A stretch of DNA of 64,000 nucleotides. Origin: Streptomyces sp. NBC_01268 (lineage in GTDB: Bacteria > Actinomycetota > Actinomycetes > Streptomycetales > Streptomycetaceae). The stretch spans positions 1,860,001-1,924,000 of the forward strand of contig NZ_CP108454.1 in assembly GCF_036240795.1 (NCBI RefSeq), written 5' to 3'. The notes under the pieces were generated by a model that saw only the letters and a program-made list of their open reading frames with translations, did no database searches and had not been told where the DNA came from. The number at the start of each line of letters is the position of its first letter. Within the stretch, counting starts at the first letter, position 1. Made by a program: the position numbers and the translations under genes. Positions 1 through 7,948 of this stretch are shown here, piece after piece.

Positions 1-505
1 ACGCGGTGCCGTCGGTGCCGGCGAGGCGGACGGTGGCCTCGACGGGGCGGCCGGCGACGGCCCAGGCGGTGTGGTCGTCGGCGTACAGCCGGACGGTGAG
101 GGTGCGGGCGCCGGCCGGTACGTGGGCCCAGGGGCCGTAGGCGCGGGCGGTCTCGCGCCCGTCGAGGAGGAGCCGGGCGTGCCCTCGGCCGAGGAGGGCG
201 GCGCCGCCGGTGCTCTCGGGGGTGAAGCGGAACCTCTCCACCAGCAGGTGGACGTTCCAGCCGCCCTCGCTGTCGGGCCGGAGCTCCGCGCGTACGCCGG
301 GCGCCCCGGCTGCGGGCACCTCGCGCAGGCGGTGTCCGGTGGTGTCCTTGGCGGCGAGGAGGGTGCCGTTGCCGCCGGTGGCCTCCTGGTGGGTGGTGCC
401 GGGCTTGTGGTGGGTGGTGGGACGGCCGCCGCATCCGGAGAGCAGCGCGACGCCGACGGCGAGGGCGAGCAGGGCGCGGGCGGCCCGGGCCGTGGGGGCG
501 TTCAC
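1..505 (-). CDS. Secreted lipoprotein, 3' end outside the window
   Basis: Reading leftwards from a GTG at 505, the protein starts MNAPTARAARALLALAVGVA and has a lipobox LLSGC with the lipidated Cys at about residue 25. It should be exported and anchored to the outer face of the membrane. A Thr/His/Gly-rich spacer follows (RPTTHHKPGTTH), then a folded part with phrases such as GGWNVHLLVERFRF and ARLLLDGRETARAYGPWAHVPAG, which look like a beta-sandwich. I do not recognise the family. The GTG overlaps the TGA stop of the upstream beta-helix gene (GTGA), so the two are translationally coupled and probably work together at the cell surface. The gene runs off the left edge after about 168 codons. 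Confidence 0.8.
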   Translation of the reverse strand, partial: MNAPTARAARALLALAVGVALLSGCGGRPTTHHKPGTTHQEATGGNGTLLAAKDTTGHRLREVPAAGAPGVRAELRPDSEGGWNVHLLVERFRFTPESTGGAALLGRGHARLLLDGRETARAYGPWAHVPAGARTLTVRLYADDHTAWAVAGRPVEATVRLAGTDGTA

Positions 506-2583
506 GCGGCGCCGCCCGCGGCCGCCGGGGTGGCGGGCACCGTCGGAGTGGTGGCCGGGGCGGGCCCGCGGGCGCCGGCGACGATCACGGCCCACAGCAC
601 CCAGACCACGGCGAGCAGTCCGCGCACCCAGGCGGGGCTGACGGGGATCCAGGGGATCATCAGGACCGCCTTGTCGAAGGCGTCGAGGAGGGTGAGGGCG
701 CCGAGGGCGACGGTGGTCCAGGCGAAGACCGGGCGAGTGCCGCCGGCCCGGAGGGCGAGGCCGATGCCGGTCCACCACAGGCCGGTGAGGAGCAGGGCCA
801 GGGCGGGGACGGAGGTCGGGGTGAGGGCGAGGGTGGAGCCGGCGACGTCGAGGACGAGGCCGGCCAGGCCCAGGGCGGTCGCGACGGCGGCGAGGCGGCT
901 GCCGCGCAGACGGCGCCACCAGAGCAGGGTGCCGACCAGGGCGAGGACGGCGGCGACGCCCAGGGTGAGCTGGGTCTCGACGCGCTGGATGCCGCGCGCC
1001 CCGTACCAGTCGCAGCCCGCGGGCAGGCGGCGGGCCTGGACGTTGTAGTCGGCGCAGACGAGGAGTTGGGCAAGTTTGACGGGTTCGCCGGCGAGGCGGC
1101 GGGTGTTTCCGGAGACCTCGCCGCGGGCGGTGCCGCAGGCGGGGAGGGCGGCGGGGGTGCTCGCGGCGGAGTCGGACTGCCAGCAGTTGCCGCCGCCCTG
1201 GCCGTCCCACCAGACGTCGGTGCGGTTGGGGCGGGAGGCGCCGGAGCGGTCGACGCCCAGGTGGTTGCCGGCGTAGCGGTTGTGGTGCGAGGTGTCGGTC
1301 TGCTTGCCCCAGGCGGACTCGCCGCGGATGAAGGCGGGGACGGCGCTGAGGAAGAAGGCGGCGCGCTGGTGTCCGTACACCCAGTTGTCCTCGTAGAGGT
1401 TCCAGTTGCCGCCGGCGGTGATGATGCCGGTGCCGGGCGGCATGGAGATCTGGGGGCAGACGACGCCCTGTTCGTAGCCGCGCTCGACGGGCGGCTTGGC
1501 GCAGGTGCCGTCGGCGACGTGGCGGTAGTAGTTCTGGTTGTTGTCGTGGATCAGGTTCCGCTCGAAGCGGGCGTGGTTCTGCGGGAGTCCGGGGTGGCCG
1601 GGGAAGGCGGAGTCCATGGAGGCGCCGCCCATGTTGTGGTCGAACTCGTTGTCGTGGACGTAGACCGAGTCTCCGGCGGTGCCGCTGTAGCCGACCATGT
1701 TGTCGTGGCTGCGGCAGCCGGTGATCTCGATGGAGTAGCGGGGGACGTCGTAGCCGCGCCCGTCGTTGATGTTCGAGGCCGAGCCGGGGTAGATGCCGGA
1801 GTCGCCGTTGCCGTAGGACTCGCAGTTCTTGTAGAGGCCGTGGTCGGAGGCGAAGGTGAGGAAGCCGTACTCGTCGTTCCAGCGGGTGAGGACGTCGTCG
1901 ATGACGAAGCCGTCTCCCGCGAGGATGTAGAGCGAGTTGAAGGTGGTGCGCTGGGCGGTGAAGTTGCGGAAGTAGATGCCGTCGGAGCCGTCGGCCCGGA
2001 TCGCGTTGAGCTTGGCGTACTTGGCGTCGACGACGACGTCGAGGCGGGAGGCTCCGGTGCCTTCGACCTGGAGGTTCTTCTTGCCGAGGATGGCGACCAG
2101 GTTCTGGTTGTGCGGGCACTGCTTCTGCTGCTCGTAGCTGAGGATCTGGTAGCCGAGCGCCGAGCGGGGGGCCTTGATCGCGGCGCAGGCGCCGGTGGGC
2201 GCGGGCAGTGAGGGCTCCTCCTCGTAGAGCCCGGGCAGGATGGCGATGGTCATGCCGGGCCGCTGGACGGCGTCGACGGCCTGCTGGAGGTGGCGGAAGC
2301 CCTGGCGGGTGCCGGGGGCGGTGCAGCGCGCGTACAGGGCCCTGTTGCGGGCCTTGAGGGCGGCCGGGAAGGCGGCGATCCGGCGTTCGAAGTCCGCCCG
2401 GTCGGCCTTGCAGACGAGCAGGTCGGGCTCGCCGGTGCGCAGCACGGGCACGCTGCCGGAGCCGTCGGGCAGGGTGACGGGCCGTTCCTCGTGCGCCTGG
2501 GCGGCGGGCGCGGCGACGAGGGTGGCGGCGAGGGCCGCGAGTACGGCGGAGAGCGCGAGAACGAACCTTCGGGTCCACGACAT
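502..2583 (-). CDS. Secreted right-handed parallel beta-helix protein with C-terminal membrane segments
   Basis: About 693 residues. The chosen ATG gives a clean signal peptide (MSWTRRFVLALSAVLAAL, cut after AQA); in-frame codons further upstream would add a non-signal-like N-terminus. The middle (about residues 90-500) has repeated short strands with Asn/Gly/His turns (SHDNMVGYSG, NEFDHNMGG, NLIHDNNQNYY), typical of pectate-lyase-like or right-handed beta-helix repeats that bind or process polysaccharide. After about residue 560 there are four hydrophobic segments separated by short charged loops, which is unusual for a secreted beta-helix and would hold the helix on the outer membrane face. 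No catalytic residues could be assigned. It is the first gene of a coupled pair with the lipoprotein at 1-505. Confidence 0.82.
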   Translation of the reverse strand: MSWTRRFVLALSAVLAALAATLVAAPAAQAHEERPVTLPDGSGSVPVLRTGEPDLLVCKADRADFERRIAAFPAALKARNRALYARCTAPGTRQGFRHLQQAVDAVQRPGMTIAILPGLYEEEPSLPAPTGACAAIKAPRSALGYQILSYEQQKQCPHNQNLVAILGKKNLQVEGTGASRLDVVVDAKYAKLNAIRADGSDGIYFRNFTAQRTTFNSLYILAGDGFVIDDVLTRWNDEYGFLTFASDHGLYKNCESYGNGDSGIYPGSASNINDGRGYDVPRYSIEITGCRSHDNMVGYSGTAGDSVYVHDNEFDHNMGGASMDSAFPGHPGLPQNHARFERNLIHDNNQNYYRHVADGTCAKPPVERGYEQGVVCPQISMPPGTGIITAGGNWNLYEDNWVYGHQRAAFFLSAVPAFIRGESAWGKQTDTSHHNRYAGNHLGVDRSGASRPNRTDVWWDGQGGGNCWQSDSAASTPAALPACGTARGEVSGNTRRLAGEPVKLAQLLVCADYNVQARRLPAGCDWYGARGIQRVETQLTLGVAAVLALVGTLLWWRRLRGSRLAAVATALGLAGLVLDVAGSTLALTPTSVPALALLLTGLWWTGIGLALRAGGTRPVFAWTTVALGALTLLDAFDKAVLMIPWIPVSPAWVRGLLAVVWVLWAVIVAGARGPAPATTPTVPATPAAAGGAA

Positions 2584-2662
2584 GCGCGAGAGAGTAGAGC
2601 ATTGTTCATCTTTTGGAACCCCCCATGCGCGCACCTCGTCCAAGAGCTCCGCAAAAGAGCCG

Positions 2663-2692
2663 TTGACGCGAGCGGGAGCGGAATCCTACGGT
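2663..2692 (+). promoter_or_regulatory. Candidate sigma-70-type promoter of hmgA
   Basis: TTGACG (2663-2668) and TACGGT (2687-2692) are separated by 18 bp and lie about 40 bp upstream of the hmgA start, in the spacer shared with the leftward beta-helix gene. The -10 element overlaps the inverted repeat at 2682-2705, so binding there would block initiation. Confidence 0.55.
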
Positions 2693-2705
2693 CATGCATA
2701 GGATT
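2682..2705. promoter_or_regulatory. Inverted repeat AATCCTA-N10-TAGGATT, candidate operator
   Basis: Two perfect 7-bp arms flank a 10-bp centre that contains ATGCAT. The repeat covers the -10 region and expected start of hmgA transcription. The nearest regulator is the GntR/UTRA gene just downstream of hmgA, a class that binds short dyads as a dimer, so it is the first candidate ligand. The assignment is inferred from position only. Confidence 0.5.
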
Positions 2706-2733
2706 GTTGTGAGCGTCAGGACAGGAGCACGCG

Positions 2734-4047
2734 ATGAACGCGGAACAGGCCGGCAAGACGGCCGCAGCGCTGAGCTACAGCACGGGGTTCGGCAACGAGC
2801 ACGGATCCGAGGCCGTCCCCGGCGCCCTGCCGGAGGGCCGGAACTCGCCGCAGCGGGCGCCGCTCGGCCTGTACGCGGAGCAGCTCAGCGGCTCCGCGTT
2901 CACCGAGCCGCGGGCGCACAACCGGCGCTCCTGGCTCTACCGGATCCGGCCCTCGGCCGCGCACCCCCCGTTCACCCGGATCGACAACGGCGGCGTGCGC
3001 ACCGCCCCCTTCACCGAGACCGTGCCCGACCCCAACCGGCTGCGCTGGAACCCGCTGCCGGAGCCGCCGGCCGGCACCGACTGGCTGGCCGGACTGTGGA
3101 CCCTCGGCGGCAACGGCGACGCCACCGCGCGCAGCGGCATGGCCGTGCACCTCTACCACGCGAACGCGCCCATGGAGCGGGTCTTCAGCGACGCCGACGG
3201 CGAGCTGCTCATCGTCCCCGAGCACGGCGGGCTGCTGCTGCGCACCGAGCTCGGACTGCTCGCGGTGCGCCCCGGCGAGGTCGCCCTGATCCCGCGCGGG
3301 GTCCGGTTCCGGGTCGAGCTCCTGGACGCGGCCGCCCGCGGCTACGTCTGCGAGAACTACGGGGCGCCCTTCCAGCTTCCCGACCTCGGTCCGATCGGCG
3401 CCAACGGCCTGGCCAACGCCCGCGACTTCCGCGCCCCCGTCGCCGCCTACGAGGACGTCGAGGGCCCGGTCGAGGTCGTCAACAAGTACTGCGGCAACCT
3501 CTGGTCGGCGACCTACGGGCACTCCCCGCTCGACGTCGTCGCCTGGCACGGCAACCACACGCCGTACGTCTACGACCTGCGCCGCTTCAACGTGATCGGG
3601 ACGATCTCCTACGACCACCCGGACCCGTCGATCTTCACGGTGCTCACCTCGCCGTCCGACACCCCCGGCCTCGCGGGCGTCGACTTCGTGGTCTTCGCGC
3701 CGCGCTGGCTGGTCGGCGAGGACACCTTCCGCCCGCCGTACTTCCACCGCAACGTGATGAGCGAGTACATGGGCCTGATCGAGGGCGCCTACGACGCCAA
3801 GGCGGAGGGCTTCGTGCCGGGCGGCGGCTCGCTGCACAACATGATGTCCGCGCACGGCCCCGACCGCGAGACCTTCGACCGGGCCAGCGCCGCCGAGCTC
3901 AAGCCGCACAAGGTCGACGACGGCCTCGCCTTCATGTTCGAGACCCGCTGGCCGATCACCGCCACCCCGCAGGCCGCCGGAGCCGACCACCTGCAGCGGG
4001 GTTACGACGACGTATGGCAGGGTCTTCAGCGCCACTTCCGGCCGTAA
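2734..4047 (+). CDS. hmgA: Homogentisate 1,2-dioxygenase
   Basis: 437 residues, the usual length for the family. It opens the ring of homogentisate to maleylacetoacetate in the catabolism of tyrosine and phenylalanine and acts in the cytoplasm with Fe(II). Family landmarks are [10 protein letters not shown] near the N-terminus, [16 protein letters not shown], and the iron-ligand region [16 protein letters not shown] followed by [14 protein letters not shown]. The ATG has a GGAG ribosome site 8 nt upstream. Downstream lies a GntR/UTRA regulator after a hairpin. The isomerase and hydrolase of the pathway are not in the window. Identity is certain from the sequence; substrate control is inferred. 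Confidence 0.97.
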   Translation: MNAEQAGKTAAALSYSTGFGNEHGSEAVPGALPEGRNSPQRAPLGLYAEQLSGSAFTEPRAHNRRSWLYRIRPSAAHPPFTRIDNGGVRTAPFTETVPDPNRLRWNPLPEPPAGTDWLAGLWTLGGNGDATARSGMAVHLYHANAPMERVFSDADGELLIVPEHGGLLLRTELGLLAVRPGEVALIPRGVRFRVELLDAAARGYVCENYGAPFQLPDLGPIGANGLANARDFRAPVAAYEDVEGPVEVVNKYCGNLWSATYGHSPLDVVAWHGNHTPYVYDLRRFNVIGTISYDHPDPSIFTVLTSPSDTPGLAGVDFVVFAPRWLVGEDTFRPPYFHRNVMSEYMGLIEGAYDAKAEGFVPGGGSLHNMMSAHGPDRETFDRASAAELKPHKVDDGLAFMFETRWPITATPQAAGADHLQRGYDDVWQGLQRHFRP

Positions 4048-4062
4048 GGTCCTGGCCGGAAG
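4035..4062 (+). terminator. Hairpin spanning the hmgA stop codon
   Basis: CTTCCGGCC (4035-4043) pairs perfectly with GGCCGGAAG (4054-4062) around a 10-nt loop that holds the hmgA TAA. No U-run follows, as is normal for streptomycete terminators. It lies between hmgA and the regulator gene and may reduce read-through into it or protect the hmgA message end. Confidence 0.5.
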
Positions 4063-4089
4063 TCTCGTAGTCGTCGTACGGAGAGAGCC

Positions 4090-4839
4090 GTGACCGCCTT
4101 CGCTCCCGACTCGCTGGTCCTGAACCGGAAGCTGCCGCTCTGGTACCAGGTCTCGCAGTCGCTGCGCGCCTCCATACTGGGCCGCACCCCTGACGCCTCG
4201 CTGCGGCTGCCCACCGAGGAGCAGCTCGCCGCCCACTACGGCGTGAGCGTGCTCACCATGCGCCAAGCCCTCAAGGAACTGGAGGAGGAGGGCCTGATCA
4301 GCAGGCACCGGCGGCGCGGCACCTTCATCGAGCCGGGCGCCCGGCGCTCCACCCCGCGCCGGCTGCTCGGCTCGATCGACGCGATCGTGGCCCAGCAGTC
4401 CGGCGAGCGGACCACCGTCCTCGGGCACGGCACCGAGCCGGTCCCCGGCGAACTCGCCGAGTACTTCCCCGAGGCCGCCGAGGTCGCGGTCTACCGGCGG
4501 CTGCGCGCCGACGGCGAGAGCGGCGAGCCCACCAACTGGGCGGAGAACGCGGTGCTCCCGGAGATCGCCGCCGGCATCGACCCGGCCGACCTGGAGCGCT
4601 GGCCCATGACGAAGGTGCTGAGGGACCTGGTCGGCGTCCGGATCAGCCGCATCACCGACACCGTCGAGGCCCGGCTCGCGGACCCCGAGACCGCCGCCCT
4701 GCTCCAGGTGCCGCTGCTCTCGCCGATCCTGCACTACACCGGTGTCACCTACGACGACGAGGGCCGGGTCGTCGACGTGGCCCGCATCCGGTACCGGGGC
4801 GACCGCTTCTCCTTCACCGTCACGGTGGAGGCGCACTGA
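4090..4839 (+). CDS. GntR-family regulator with UTRA ligand domain (HutC type)
   Basis: 249 residues. Residues about 15-80 form a winged helix (LWYQVSQSLRASIL, LPTEEQLAAHYGVSVLTMRQALKELEEEGLISRHRRRGTFI). Residues about 95-245 match the UTRA effector-binding fold, ending with VARIRYRGDRFSFTVTV. Such proteins are dimeric repressors released by small-molecule ligands. The gene sits 42 bp after hmgA on the same strand, so control of homogentisate breakdown is the simplest guess; the inverted repeat at 2682-2705 is the nearest candidate site. A GTG start is used; the spacing GAGAG-N3-GTG is a weak ribosome site. A different target cannot be excluded. Confidence 0.9.
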   Translation: MTAFAPDSLVLNRKLPLWYQVSQSLRASILGRTPDASLRLPTEEQLAAHYGVSVLTMRQALKELEEEGLISRHRRRGTFIEPGARRSTPRRLLGSIDAIVAQQSGERTTVLGHGTEPVPGELAEYFPEAAEVAVYRRLRADGESGEPTNWAENAVLPEIAAGIDPADLERWPMTKVLRDLVGVRISRITDTVEARLADPETAALLQVPLLSPILHYTGVTYDDEGRVVDVARIRYRGDRFSFTVTVEAH

Positions 4840-4862
4840 CCGGCGTCGTTAGCATGCGGGGC

Positions 4863-6074
4863 GTGACGGAGGACCTGCCGCTGCTCGACGCGCCCCTGCT
4901 CGACGACCTCATGCCGTGGTCCACGGCTCCGCTGCGGCTCGGCCGCTCCTGGATCGTCGCCCCCGATCCGCGCACCCTCAGGGCCCGCTGGGACCGGCTC
5001 GTGGCGGCGCGGGGCGCGGAGCGCGAGGCGCTGTTCCGGCCGAGCCGGGCACGGACGCAGGCGAGTTCGGTGGCCGCGCTGCCCGGGCAGCGGACCGGCA
5101 CCGTCCGGTTCGCCCGGGAGGCGGGCCGCTGCCCCGAGCCGGTGCGGCTCGCGCACGGGCCGTTCGACGAGCAGTGGCTGCTCCCCGACCACCGGCTGAT
5201 CGACACCGCCCGCCCGGAGCTGTGGCGGGTCGCCGACGCGCACCAGCTGTTCGTCGTCGAGCAGGGGCACGTGCCGGGCGCGGCCGGTCCCTCGCTGCTC
5301 GTGACGGCCGCGCTGCCCGACGGACGCTCCCCCGCCGGCCGCCCCGGCCGCATCCGCCCGCTCTTCCGCCGCCCCGGGGGCGCGGAGCCGAACCTGGCGC
5401 CGGGCCTGCTGCCGCTGCTGCGCGAGCGGTACGGCTCCGGGGTCACCGACCTGGACGTGCCGGCCTGGGCCGTGGCGGCGGGCGTGTCCTCCCCCGCGGG
5501 CTGCCGGGTGCCGCTGCCCGCGGACCCGGAGGTGTGGGCGGCGGGGGTGGCACTGGGCCGGGAGCTCATCGAGGTGCAGCTGCGCGGCGCCAGGGGCGGG
5601 GCGCGGCCACGCCTGCCGGGCGGCCGCAGGCCCTACGTACGGGCGGCCGTTCCGGCCCGGCCGACGGAGCTCGGGTACGACCCGGCGGAGGAGCTCCTGA
5701 GCCTGGGCGAGGGGCGGATCTCCCCGGTCCCCGCGGGCGCCTGGGAGTTCGAGGTGGGGGGCGTGCGCATGCTGGAGCAGTGGTTCGCGCACCGGACCGC
5801 GCCCGCCGAGCCGGGCAGCCTGGAGGCGATCGGGCCGGACGCCTGGCCGCAGGAGTGGACCTCGGAGCTGCTCGAACTGATCACGGTCCTCGCTCTGCTG
5901 GCCGGTCGTGCGCCGGAGCGCGCGGCGCTCACGGCGCGGGCGGTCCCGGGCGGAGTGACCCGGGACGCCCTGCGGGCGGCCGGGGTGCTGCCCGTACCGG
6001 AGGGGGCCCGGCGCCCGGCGTCCGTGCTGGACCACCAGGAGGAGGGCCCGGAGGGGCAGTTCATGCTCCTGTGA
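4863..6074 (+). CDS. Conserved actinobacterial protein, resembling type ISP specificity-domain annotations
   Basis: About 403 residues, no signal peptide or membrane segment. The N-terminus LLDDLMPWSTAPLRLGRSW, the central RPELWRVADAHQLFVVEQG and the repeated short beta and loop pattern are features I associate with streptomycete proteins annotated with the C-terminal specificity domain of type ISP restriction enzymes. There is no methyltransferase or helicase motif here, so it is not a complete restriction enzyme and the role is unknown. A GTG at 4863 lies 7 nt after TAGCAT (4850-4855), fitting a leaderless transcript; an ATG at 4854 is an alternative. It lies just downstream of the GntR gene, so it may also be co-transcribed with it. 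Confidence 0.7.
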   Translation: MTEDLPLLDAPLLDDLMPWSTAPLRLGRSWIVAPDPRTLRARWDRLVAARGAEREALFRPSRARTQASSVAALPGQRTGTVRFAREAGRCPEPVRLAHGPFDEQWLLPDHRLIDTARPELWRVADAHQLFVVEQGHVPGAAGPSLLVTAALPDGRSPAGRPGRIRPLFRRPGGAEPNLAPGLLPLLRERYGSGVTDLDVPAWAVAAGVSSPAGCRVPLPADPEVWAAGVALGRELIEVQLRGARGGARPRLPGGRRPYVRAAVPARPTELGYDPAEELLSLGEGRISPVPAGAWEFEVGGVRMLEQWFAHRTAPAEPGSLEAIGPDAWPQEWTSELLELITVLALLAGRAPERAALTARAVPGGVTRDALRAAGVLPVPEGARRPASVLDHQEEGPEGQFMLL

Positions 6075-6184
6075 CGGGCCGGCGGCGGAGGCCGTCGGTG
6101 CAGGCCGTCGGTGACGGGCCGGGGCGGGACCCCTCCTTGGCCCCCGCTCTCCCGCCAGGCCCCTCCCAGACCCCCAGGCCCCCG

Positions 6185-6904
6185 TCAGGCCCCCGGCGGC
6201 GCGAAGGAGTCGAGCAGCCGGGCGATGGTCTCCTCGAAGATCTCGTCGGCGTCGAGGGGGCCCGGGGCCGCGGCGAGCAGCGCGGCGAGGTGCGGGTAGG
6301 CGCCGGTCGCCACCTGGCCCATCAGATAGGCGCCGCGCACCGCCTGCTCCTCCTCCTCGGACCAGGGCAGTCCGCGGGAACGCTCAGCCATCGCCTGCTC
6401 GTTGCGGACGGTCGCCATGACGGTGCCGTTGATCATGGCGATGAGCTGCATCTTGAGGCCGGGATCCACGGGGAGGGGCTCCAGGCAGCCCAGGCACCAC
6501 TCCAGGAAGCGCAGGGCGTGCGGGCTGAATCCGTAGGCCGTGGTCATCACGTGGGACAACCACGGATGCCGGTACATGATCGCGCGGGTCTGCCGGGCCA
6601 TGACGGTCATGTCGGCCCGCCAGTCGCCGCTGGGCGGGTCGGGGAGCTCGTACTCCGCGCTCGCCGCGTCGACCATCAGCTCGTAGAGGTCCTCCTTGCG
6701 CGGCACGTAGTTGTACAGCGACATGGTGCCGCAGCCCAGTTCGGCGGCGATCCGGCGCATGGAGACCCCGTCGATGCCGTCGGCATCGGCGATGCGCACC
6801 GCCGCGGCCGCGATGTCGCTCCGGCTGTAGGCCGGCCTGGGGCCTCGGCCCGTGCGCTCGGGGCGCGCCCAGATCACTTCGGGTTCGGCCGCTCGGCCCG
6901 CCAT
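6185..6904 (-). CDS. TetR-family regulator of the adjacent ABC exporter
   Basis: 239 residues. The helix-turn-helix is at about residues 45-75 (SMRRIAAELGCGTMSLYNYVPRKEDLYELM), followed by an all-helical C-terminal ligand domain of the TetR_C_1 type (MARQTRAIMYRHPWLSHVMTTAYGF). The ATG at 6904 is preceded by GAGGTGG at 7 nt; a GTG one codon earlier is possible. The gene is divergent from the two-gene ABC exporter at 6992-8721. The 87-bp spacer plus the exporter start carries two inverted copies of a 16-bp sequence, the obvious operator, so the protein probably represses both itself and the exporter until a drug-like ligand binds. Confidence 0.92.
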   Translation of the reverse strand: MAGRAAEPEVIWARPERTGRGPRPAYSRSDIAAAAVRIADADGIDGVSMRRIAAELGCGTMSLYNYVPRKEDLYELMVDAASAEYELPDPPSGDWRADMTVMARQTRAIMYRHPWLSHVMTTAYGFSPHALRFLEWCLGCLEPLPVDPGLKMQLIAMINGTVMATVRNEQAMAERSRGLPWSEEEEQAVRGAYLMGQVATGAYPHLAALLAAAPGPLDADEIFEETIARLLDSFAPPGA

Positions 6905-6959
6905 CACTCACCACCTCGTCGGCCCCATCGTAATGACGCCCTCCACCCGAGCCCGTTAC

Positions 6960-6975
6960 GTACAGCGTACGTAGT
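6960..6975 (+). promoter_or_regulatory. TetR operator candidate, copy 1
   Basis: GTACAGCGTACGTAGT. An identical 16-bp sequence occurs in the opposite orientation at 6998-7013. This copy lies upstream of a TATGGT hexamer (6980-6985) that is 6 nt before the exporter ATG, so occupancy would block the exporter promoter. Each copy contains the inner dyad GTAC-N3-GTAC. Confidence 0.65.
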
Positions 6976-6991
6976 GCGCTATGGTCACCGC

Positions 6992-7948
6992 ATGACAACT
7001 ACGTACGCTGTACTTAGTGAGGGTCTGCAGAAGCGCTACGGCGAGGTCCACGCGCTGCGCGGGCTCGACCTGGCCGTGCCCGAGGGCACCGTCTGCGGGA
7101 TGCTCGGCCCCAACGGGGCGGGCAAGACCACCGCGGTGCGGGTGCTCACCACCCTCACCGCCCCCGACGCCGGCAGCGCCCGGGTCGCCGGGCGGGACGT
7201 GGTCCGCGACCCCGCCGGGGTGCGCGAGCGCATCGCGGTCACCGGGCAGTACGCCTCCGTCGACGGCGACCTCACCGGCGCCGAGAACCTGCGCCTCTTC
7301 GCCCGCCTCCTGCGCGCCCCGCGCGCCCGCGCCGACGAGCTCCTGGAGCGGTTCGGCCTCGCCGAGGCCGCCGGGCGGCCCGCCCGCACCTACTCCGGGG
7401 GCATGCGGCGGCGGCTCGACCTGGCGGCGAGCCTGATCGTCCGGCCGCACGTGCTCTTCCTGGACGAGCCGACCACCGGGCTCGATCCGCACAGCCGGGG
7501 CGAGATCTGGGACGCCGTACGGGGGTTGGCGTCCCAGGGCACGACCGTGCTGCTCACCACGCAGTACCTGGAGGAGGCCGACCAGCTCGCCGACGAGGTC
7601 GTCGTGGTCGACGGGGGCCGGGCCGCCCACCGCGGCACCCCGGCCGAACTCAAGGCGCTGATCGGCAGCTACGCCGAGGTCGTCGTCGCCGACCCGGCGT
7701 CGCTGGAGGCCGCCGCCGGGGTGCTGGACCGGCTCACCGGCTCCGCGCCGGTCCTGGACGCCGAGCGGCGCGCCGTCGGCGCGGTCACCACGGACCGCAC
7801 GCTCACCCTGCCCCGGATCGTGCGCGAGGCCGACGCCGCCGGGATCCACCTGGTCGACGCCTCGCTGCGGCCGCCCACCCTCGACGAGGTGTTCCTGCGC
7901 CTCACCGGCCGCGAGGCCCGTCCCGAGCCCCAGGAGGCCGTCGCATGA
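6992..7948 (+). CDS. ABC exporter ATP-binding protein, DrrA type
   Basis: 318 residues. Walker A GPNGAGKTT is near residue 43, the signature TYSGGMRRRLDLAASL near 140, Walker B HVLFLDEPTTGLDP near 155, and a C-terminal domain of about 90 residues typical of daunorubicin-resistance-type ATPases. It powers efflux of a hydrophobic drug or lipid with the permease encoded next. The ATG is 6 nt after TATGGT and has no Shine-Dalgarno sequence, which suggests a leaderless message. Codons 3-8 contain the second operator-like copy, so the N-terminal peptide sequence and the regulatory site are constrained together. The stop overlaps the permease ATG (ATGA). Confidence 0.93.
   Translation: MTTTYAVLSEGLQKRYGEVHALRGLDLAVPEGTVCGMLGPNGAGKTTAVRVLTTLTAPDAGSARVAGRDVVRDPAGVRERIAVTGQYASVDGDLTGAENLRLFARLLRAPRARADELLERFGLAEAAGRPARTYSGGMRRRLDLAASLIVRPHVLFLDEPTTGLDPHSRGEIWDAVRGLASQGTTVLLTTQYLEEADQLADEVVVVDGGRAAHRGTPAELKALIGSYAEVVVADPASLEAAAGVLDRLTGSAPVLDAERRAVGAVTTDRTLTLPRIVREADAAGIHLVDASLRPPTLDEVFLRLTGREARPEPQEAVA
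6998..7013 (-). promoter_or_regulatory. TetR operator candidate, copy 2, inside the exporter coding start
   Basis: The reverse complement of copy 1 is exact over 16 bp. It lies within codons 3-8 of the exporter ATPase (encoding TYAVL). The copies are separated by 22 bp, so bound dimers would bracket the exporter start codon. Confidence 0.6.
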
